From Panonychus citri (Eukaryota > Arthropoda > Arachnida > Trombidiformes > Tetranychidae): DNA of 64,000 nucleotides. This document shows positions 36,601 through 46,751 of the stretch, piece after piece (the stretch's first letter is position 1; the number at the start of each line of letters is the position of its first letter). The DNA lies in the NCBI RefSeq assembly GCF_014898815.1, contig NW_026515499.1, forward strand, positions 124,001 to 188,000, read 5' to 3'. The position numbers and the translations under genes were made by a program. Under the pieces are notes generated by a model, which was given only the letters and a program-made list of their open reading frames with translations, was not told the origin of the DNA and did no database searches.

Positions 36601-39600
36601 TTGGAAATGTTTACCTCTTCAACTGTTATATTTGGTGAAACAATAATCGGAATCAGTGTGGGCATCACTTTGGTTGCTAAAAGATTAACATTGAGTCCAA
36701 ATCTTTTGTCACTTAACATGTGACGATAAATTGCTGTTGATATAATGATGATGACCAGGATAATAATAATAATCATTTCGAGTTCGATAATCCATCATGA
36801 TTATCCAAAGAAGGAATTTAGTGTGAACATTGAGAATATCCAAAAGCAAAGTGGAGAGAAAAAAAAAATGAGAAAAGAAAAAGTTTCATTTATTTTATTT
36901 TCGATTCTAAAAGAGGAGAGAAAAAAAGTTCAGATAAATTCAGGTTCAGGTGATGTTCATGTTCACCCACTAATGTATTGTCATGATATCGAATTGAACT
37001 GAAAAAGTATAATATACGTATCGAAATGAAGCAATTTATTCAGTTAGAACTTTAATTGATTAAAGATTTTGTCTTCTATTATTATTAGAATTGATTAGAA
37101 TGATTTTTCTCCTTCTCCTTTGATGATTTAACTTTTAATTAAAATCGATTTTGATTTAATAATTGTAAAGATGAACAATGAACATTGATGAACTTTTTCA
37201 TGAACTTTTTTGCCTCTTTTTTTGCTGTTCTCATGAAATTTGGAAACTCTCATTAAAACTCACCAAGAACAGGCGTCAGAACGGAAACTTCAGTTAATTT
37301 TGCTTCCAGTAATAAAGGTAACACATCATCAAGAATTTCATTTTTCTCTAAATTATCAATCACCTTGGCAACACAATTTAGTATATTAGTTTGAACCTAC
37401 AGGGTAAATAGAAAAGTTAATAATAACAATTAGATATAATATCACAAAGGTAAACACAACCAAAGAAAAAAAAAGTTGATTGAAAAGTTTAAATGAGAAA
37501 AAATTTTCTGATCAACAATCACAATGATGATGATGATGATGATATATGCTCATTGTTGATCTTAAGCTGATTGTTGACCAAATTTTTGTTTTGTCACCCT
37601 CAGGGCAAAGTCAATTGTTTATCGTTATCATTATATCATCAATATTTTGATTGTTGATATGTTTGATTTTATGATCAACTTTATATCAATATTATCATTA
37701 AAACATGGGTTAGGTTAACATTAGTCAGAATTAAGTTAATTTTACCTGAATTGAATCATTAACTTCCAGTATTTGTCTTGCTTTTGGTATAACAATTTGC
37801 TTAATTGTTGCTTCCTCCAAGTGTTCAATTACCTCTGATATTGCACTAAGAGCAGCTATCTGAAAGTTGGAACAATTAACAAGAATTAAAATTTTAATAG
37901 TTGAATTTAAACCCTATTACCATGAATATCCACTGATTATCAACACAATTAACCATCAAATGATTTGTTGTTTGTTAATTAAACAATCTAGACGATTGCT
38001 GTTGTAAAATTAAGTTTAATCACTTTGCATTTTGAGTAAACAATTTAATGTAATCAACTACTACTACTAGCAGAAGTAGTAGTTAATCAAAGTGACAATT
38101 AACATCATTGGTGATGATGAAAGTGATTATTATGATTATTATAATTATCAAGAGGAAAAAGTTAATAGTTGAAATCATTAACCAAACATTTAACCCATAA
38201 TCAAAGTTAATTGTTATCAGTGGTCAAGAATTGCATCATTAATTGTATTAGATAATAACATTATCACCATCATCAATTATGATTAATAACGATTTCCATC
38301 AACATTCATTGGTTATGTCAACAGTAATTATAATACCCTAAGGTCATCTAAATATAATCATAATCAAGTGACACAAGAATTTGTAATCCCAACAATTAAC
38401 TCAACTGATTACAATGTTTGATGATAATAATGATAGACTAACAATTGAATTGTGATGATTAAAATGGTAAATGATTACTTGGAAAGAGGTCACAGGTCAT
38501 TAGTCAAAATTATAACCATTGATAATCAAATTATCTTTGGGAATTGAATGTCAGGTCAATTAATCAAATGTCGACAAATAAAAGATATCAAATGACCTGG
38601 AATACCTTCAGATCACTTTTCGAAACTTTCTCAATGTCCAAATTCATCTTCGATAACTTCAATCTTTATCATCTCGATTCATACAAATGGAACCAATTAA
38701 ATCAATGAAGTAATGATAATACTTCATTAGATTCATCCAAGAACTGAGAAGATTATTCATCATAATTAAATTTGATTAATTTCTTAACTTTTGTATCCTC
38801 GGTTTTATTTTATTCTTAATTAGAGCGAAAGGGAAAACAAGTGATTTAATTATTTTCACTTTCAATTCTCGAGTTCTTTTCTTTTAATTGATTGAAAATT
38901 ACACTTTTTCACCATCATGATCAATATTATCATGAGAATGAGAATGAGACTGTAATTATATATTTTCACTGAATTTACCAAAAATTTTGTGCAAAATATT
39001 TGATTTGAGGAAGTGATTAAATATTAATATGAGGAAATTATTATTTAAGGATGAAAAAGTTTTCCATCAACAATTAATTATCATGGAAATTAACTTAATG
39101 ATGATAGATGAACTTAATAATCAACTTAATGAGAGAATATGGTTAATATATGAATAAATAAATACTAAAAAAAGAATTTTGAAATTTTATTTGTTCTTTC
39201 AAGGATAAAAGAGTAGGAAAAAGAATCTCAGAATAAGATGAATTCTCAGCTATTGACTTTTCACCCTCTAAATCATGGTTATATGAAACCTGAGAATAAG
39301 CATGATGAGCATGAAGATCATGACGAGGGAGAGAAATTGTTTATCTAATGAGTAGATTGATTTGGTCAGTATCATGAGGATGAAATATGATAGATTTGTG
39401 AGTTGATGATTATTGAATATGTTTTCCTTTTACCTTGAGTAAAGTATTTCATATCTCCGGCATTGAGGGTGAAATTGAATTATCATGAAAATAATTCTAA
39501 GATTATATGAAATACTGTTTTTTTATTATGAAAAGTTCATTTATTTAAGTGGAATCAGTTTGAATCATTTATGTTTCTTTGGTAACAATAGCAGAAAAGA

Positions 39601-42600
39601 CAAAACATCTTATTCTGAGCTGATTTTGAATACCTGATGAAGGAATTACATGTAATCATTAGTAAGAAAGTTATCATGTTGCTTTTGAGAAAACCATGAC
39701 AACAGTGAGTTCAGAAAGAGATAAACTGAATAACGAAGAGTAAAAGATAATATTCTGTCAGAACTTTTTTTCTCTCTCTCACTAGAATTTAATAAATTAA
39801 GTTTCCATATAAAAAGTTGAACAATCTTCATGTTTCAAGAATTTAAATTCAATATATTAAAATCCATGATTCCATGATCATCTTGTTTCTCTAAGTCTTT
39901 TCACCTTGGAATTGTGACATTGAGAATAAAAAGAAGAAAGGTAAAGTTGTAATGAATTTTTTCCTTCTTCTTTTCTATTCACCTTATCGAGATTATCCAT
40001 CCATCTGATTACCTGTATTATCATTGAGGAATTAACTCACGAAGGGAGATAAGATAATATATTTATCGTCTTCATGATAAGAATCGTTGCTGATATTTTC
40101 CTCATCCTACTCAGATGATTCTGATTCCCTGGATAACATCAATCTAAATGTATTACCAATACCACCATGACTTTCAACAGTCTATAAACATGACAAAGAT
40201 AAGATTCTTAGTCCATTCAATTTCAATCGAGACTCATTACAACTCATATCTCATAATATCACTAATATATTAATATTATCACGAATGATCATCAATATTA
40301 TCAAAATGACCTGAATACTTGTCCAAATACTTGATTGTGATTAGATTATAATGATAAAGGTAATTCTTAACATTCTTTTAATCTTTAAGCTATTCGACTC
40401 TTACCTGAACTAATATACGACTTTTATTCATTTCCATATACATGTATAATATTATACACACAAACATCTCATGAACATAACCTTTGCCCTACAATTGATA
40501 CAATTGTCAATGTGAAATGAAACTGAATAAATCATCTCAAGATAATCTGTAAATAAGGTTGATGATGTTACATAAAAATAATCCAATAAAATGTAATAGT
40601 TGAATTAAGATGTTGATTCAGTTTGAATTTTCAAGTATGTAAAACTTTATCTTTCATTGGGAACATTGGACAAGTTCAATTAATTGTAGTGAAGAAAAAC
40701 ATTCAAATTTATGTCACCATGTAAATGGATAACAATGTATCTGGAAAACTGTTTCAACCATGATAACATGTATATTTATTATGAATCACCAACTGGGAGT
40801 TATGGTGAAAAGTAAGAAAAAAATGAACAATAAATTTGAATATTATTTGTTCATTTTACTATTTTTACACTCAAACATCAACACTACGAATTGATTCTAG
40901 ATTATAGTCTACAGAAATTCATCACGGATAACAATTTACTGCTAAATGGTCACATTGGGAATAGATTCTTTTTCCTACACCCTGTAATAAAATGGATAAA
41001 AACAAATTTCTAAACTGGAAAGAAATAAAAAATAGGATATTCGCTATCATAAAATAATATTTATAAAACTGTCTTGAAAGTTTCTAAGTAGTAAGTGATC
41101 TTTTCATTTTTACAGATTCATCTGTTCATAATCAAATTGAGACAATCAGTGATGAGCATGAGCTCTATTCTCACCATCTTTGTTAAGGATGAAAAATTCA
41201 TCAATGAAAAACGGGACATGTTGGATTTACGAGTCCGCTATAACGTTGACACCACAGAGGTTTGTTTGAAAGAATGCGAGAATATCACCCGCCGGCAAAT
41301 CAATTCGTGAGAAAATGGTTAATCCAGCTCAATTTTCCTTCGAGAATAGCCGTGAGAAATTTGAAAGAACTGATTGTAACCTTCGACCGATGCAATGATT
41401 ATCTCTTGAAAAAGCTTAACTCATTGAGCGATCACTCAAATATCTAAAAATTAATTCAAAATGCATTTGAACAAGTTAAATTAGATTTTTTGTTTCAATC
41501 TAGAACTATCCACAAAAATATGTAATTGAAACCAATTCTTGCATTAAAAATCATGAGATGGTGAAGCCTTAGATGCTTCGAAAATACTACGCATTTTTCA
41601 AAATGAAGCAAAAATTTCACATTAAATGGGTGAAGATAAGCAAAAAATTGCAACAAGTCTGGTAAACTTATCAAAAGTGGATAATGAACCTTCATCCGGT
41701 CCAGATTTAAGGTACTTCTTCCCACTTGTGCACACAAAACTTTGACTATCAAACTTCCAATAATGTTGCATTCTCTAGGTATCAAAACACCTGAGGAAAT
41801 AATTATTGATATAGTCATCAATAAATTAACATATGATATCCAACGGCTGATCTTAATTATGATTTTCGAAAAAAATGACTGATGACTTGCCTTCTGAATC
41901 TGATTGTTTATTAAATTTTTTCTTTTTATACTACAGTTTCTCAAGTTCAACCCCTTAAAGGTTAATTACGATTAAAAAGAAAGATCAATAGAAGGATAAG
42001 TGAGAGACAAAGAAGGGAGGATAGATATGAAGAGTAGGAAAAGGAGAGATCCGGAACTTCCTAATCTACGGATTATATTGGAGTAATTAATTAATAAAAA
42101 GGTTAGAAGACTAAGAGAGGGGAATTTCTTGTGGTGTTCAACTCATTCGGTTTGTTGAATTCATTGGGCATTTAAATCCGTTTATCTTCAGTTTATTTCG
42201 TTAAATGTCACCGACTCGATTGATAACCTTCTCGATTATTATTTTTTAGATGTTTTTAATCGATTCGTCGAAGTCCTGTGCTATAACGTGAAAATTTGCA
42301 TTTTCACCTCAAAAGTTAATTCTTTGGATAATCGAGCTTTTTCCATGTAATTCAATTTCCATTAAATTTTAATAGTAGTATGTAAGTGTACCCCTTAAAA
42401 GCAGGTACGACTTAAATGCATTATTTATTCAACTTGTGTAGTTTATTAAATACTTATTTTTTTCATTTCCTTTTCCTTTTGATTTAATTGTGATGATCCA
42501 GGTGGAGAGGGTAAAAAAGGTGGATTATTTGATTAACAAATTTATTATTTTTCATTTAATGAGAAGAAAGCCACAGGGTTAGCCACGTTCAGTAAACATG

Positions 42601-45600
42601 AGAAACAAATAGAAAATTGGTAGTTTCAATATATGTTCATGATGGATGATAAAAAGACGATAAGTTTATTCAGCTTGAATGAAAAAAAAACATATAAAAA
42701 GAAAGAGAAAGATACTTCAAGTTATCAGTAAAACATTTAACTCCAATAATAACTATTGAATAAGTTTAGCCTTGTGACAATTTCTTCGAACGATTGAATC
42801 ATCTTGTTGCAGTTCCTTGGGTTATCTGCTTCGTTCTTTAACTTATAAAGTTAAATTTATAAGTCTAAACAAGTAGAATGTAAAACAAATAAAGTTTAAC
42901 TAGAAGAAAAAAACGTAAACAAACATTACGTAGCAAAAAAATCTTGGCTGATAACGTTGCTCATCCACAGATGGTCACGGCGGGATTTTTGATTTTCATC
43001 TAAAAAAATCGATTTTTCAAACAAAAAACATGAAAATTTTTCCCCCCACTTCCGCTCCTGAGTGAGCCAGAAGCGGAGGTGCAAATACTACTTTTAACAA
43101 AAACGAAGTTTATCATAATTCATCGTAATTCACTAAATTGAACTTTGCTCTTACCTTTTCTCTTTTTAGACCAAAATTATGTAGAAATTCATTAAATTAA
43201 AAAGTTATAAACAATCAAACGCAGGCATATTCAGTTCAATCACTATATAATTAAAGAAAAGGATAAGGTGATTTGGCCAGGTACTAAAACTGTTTTAGTA
43301 CCTGTTATACAACTTAAAGACAAATGACTTATTCATAAAAACTCGTTGGAAAAATTGGAAAGCTGCCCGTTAAGACAATGAGGCCTCTCTACTCACTGTT
43401 TCATCTAATGTTGAATGAATTTTTGCAACTTGTCCACATTGAATGTTATTGAAATTGATTTACCACCAATGTGGCCAATTATAAAGTTAAATCTTTAATT
43501 GGTAAAACAGTTACAGATGTTTTCCCAATCAGATATGTTTAATATTTTAATCGCTTCAAATGCATTTTCTTTCATCATTAACAATCAAACTTTTCGATAC
43601 ACAATCCTTATCAACATCCTCTTGCAATTAAGTATTAACTCACCGTTCTATTGATACAATAACAAGTCAACCCAAACCAACATGATTATTACAATAATCT
43701 CTTGTATTCACATTGTAATCATTTCCAGAACTGATAAACATCATGAACGCAATATGAATGTAAATTAAACTGTTATCATTAAATTATCCAAGCTTAAAGT
43801 TATTCGGAAAAGATCTGAATCACAATTCAATTGATTTAACAGTAAAAAAAGAAAAGTTAACAATAACAGTTAGAATAAAAAGAGATAACATTTCAATTCC
43901 AGAAATCATCATGCAAAAAAGTTGAATCCTTTGATCAAACTTTAACTTGGATATTAAATATTTACTGTTAACAGAGTGAATCCATCCGGAGGCAAAGAAA
44001 TAACATTTCAATATAATATTAATTCTGATTTTCCATTGAATCAGGGGAAGAGATAAATAAAAGAAAATGAAATATTATTATTATGTGAATAGTTGTACAT
44101 GATGTAAATTTTTCATTCAATGGAAATTTATTCAATTGAGATTCAAAGTAACAACTAAATTAAATGTAATTATAATTTTCTTGTAATTTATTGATGAAAT
44201 TTAATTTCATTCACAACTGAACATCCAATCAATTGGTGAAGGTTATAGTGACAATCATCATACTCATCATGTAATCAAATTAAATTGAGGTGAAAATAAT
44301 TTCTACTGATTTAGATTCCCATTTAAGGATGCGAAGAGTGAAGATGAAAAAGAAAATCGAAAAATCGAATAAGTTTTCTTTTTAGAACTTTCTATTTTCT
44401 CTACCACTCTGAGGTCTCTTTTTTCTTCTCACAACAGATCAGAATTCTTATTCAATGATTTTCAGGGTGACTTTTAACATGAGAAATTGTTGAATACTTA
44501 AGTAGGTGAGAAAAAAGTAACAAACAAAAGAAATGATCATAGTGATCAATATGATGTTCATGAGTATGGAAAAGTATTTGGACAAAAATGGGAATACTCA
44601 AGATTCTGAATATCAGATTATTCAGAGATATTTTCCAATGGAAATAAAAGTGATAGAAACACATTAGCCATTTAAAGGAATAGCCGAGAGAAAAGAAAAA
44701 AGTAATTTTCGTGTTTAGAACTTGCTTTTTTTTGAGAATATATTTCATCCAAAGTGAATATATCGAATATGTATAAATAAATCGAGAATGGTAAGAGGGT
44801 ATTCACTGTTCGTATTAGTACATTGTCAAGGTAATAAAGAGGGAGAGTGAAAATTGTGATATGAAATTCAAGGTAAGTCTCAAATAGCTCACAAGAAATT
44901 CTTGACAGATTTATCGTTATCTATCATGGGAATCGTATATTCGTTGAATATTTACACTGAAGAATTTTTTCTTCTTCTTTCTCTCTTTTTTTCATCCTCA
45001 TCTTTTTTTACATCATTTTCAGCTCTACATCTTATCTAACATTATCCCTTCGAGTAAAGTTATTGTCAAATTCACAGGAAGATGAAGAAGAGGAAAAAAA
45101 CCTTCTCTCTCATCATCGATCAGAACTTCAATTGTGAACATTGAGAAACATGATAAAGATAAGAATGATATTAACCCCTCTTCAGAACTGGCCAGGGATC
45201 TGTAAAGTATGAAAAATTGCTCAAAACTTATGGTCAACATATTCCAATGATCACTGAATTTTATTCAAGCTTGAAAGTTTTTTCGACTCATCCAAAATTG
45301 GTAGGATAAATTCAACTAAAAGTTTATCCTTTTTGTTACCTCTTCTTGCTGTTCGTAAATTCATGATGATTACATGATTTATATCTACAAAAGTTCAGTG
45401 GTAAAATATTTCAAGCATCAAGAATGACAAATTGGCTGTAAAAAGGTAACAATATTTACTTTTACCTGGAACTTTTTCCCCTTACTCATTCTGAGTAGAT
45501 GAACAACCTGAGGGGAGGAAAGAAAAGAGAAAATAATAAAGAGATGAGATCAGTTTCTCTAATGATTTCTAAACTTCATGAAGCTCACAATTCGTATTCA

Positions 45601-45606
45601 GAACTT

Positions 45607-45641
<35 letters not shown>

Positions 45642-46720
45642 CTTTTTTTCTTTCTTTCCTTCCAAAAGTTTCTTTATTGATGTTATTAGAATTTATTTTT
45701 ATGACTTGCTATCTGAATGTTATATAAGTTATGCTTTCGTTAGGTAAAAGTGGGATTTTGATGGTTAACAATGTTGAAAGTGGGTTAACTTGGGTGTTGG
45801 TGAAAAAATAATGATATTGAATTGAGTTGAAAACTGTAAACATGTTGGTGAATTGATTTAATCATGAAAATCTTTATGAATAAGGAATGAAATAGAAAAA
45901 GATATAAACTCGATCATGATTATCTGTGAGCAGGAAAATTATGATGGAAATTGGAATCAATTGATCGGTAAAAGAGTAAATTGAGTTTATCATTGGTTTG
46001 AATATTTTTTTTGGTCGTAAACAAAAAGTAAAATTCAACCATTTCAATTGTCCACTTGGAATAAAATCCAAATGGTCAGTCTGAAATTCACTCAAAGGTA
46101 GAAGCTTTTCTTTAATCATCTCGCTCAAACAATATCATCGCCATTATCTCCATGATGACGATTCAATACTTATGAGTAGGATTAAGATGCTGTTGATTGG
46201 ACTTCATTGACTTAATGATTATTCAATGATCATCAGAAAGTTTTCCTGTCTAATTAATTTCGATTTGGTTGAAGGTTTTATTGTTATTTGGTTAGAGATT
46301 AAATTTTACTTTAATTGGTACCAGAAAATGTTAGATATTGATTAGTAAATTGCTTGATTAGATAAAGTATTTACCTAATATATATTATTACTGATTAAGA
46401 AGTAAAATCAAGGATTGAAAATTTTCTCGGTTTCACGATTGACTAAAGCTATTGTATTATAACGGTAAATGATATTGGATTGAATTTGTTTGATTAAATG
46501 AATGATGTTTAGGAAGTAGGATTAAGGGATTGGTGAGAGTGACGATAAAAGGATGAGTTAGATAGACAGAGACAGAGAAAGAAAAGGATCTGGATACTCA
46601 AGGAAAGTGGGAAGAGGGTTAAAGAGACCCGGAAGTTGAATAGTTAACATGAGTCGAGAAGGGAAGAGTCAAAATAGAGATGAGGTCAACTGAGAAGATA
46701 CTTTACAAATGAAAGAAGAG

Positions 46721-46751
<31 letters not shown>

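Noticed and set aside
37524..37543. GATGATGAT arrays as a CRISPR-like or regulatory array
   Set aside because: Simple triplet microsatellite, one of many ATC/GAT runs throughout the window.
41495..41950. 151-residue minus-strand frame, the longest uninterrupted one outside the named genes
   Set aside because: The opposite strand looks more protein-like, and this frame is Leu/Ile/Phe-rich in a way typical of AT-rich shadows. Kept only as part of the 41-kb remnant discussion.
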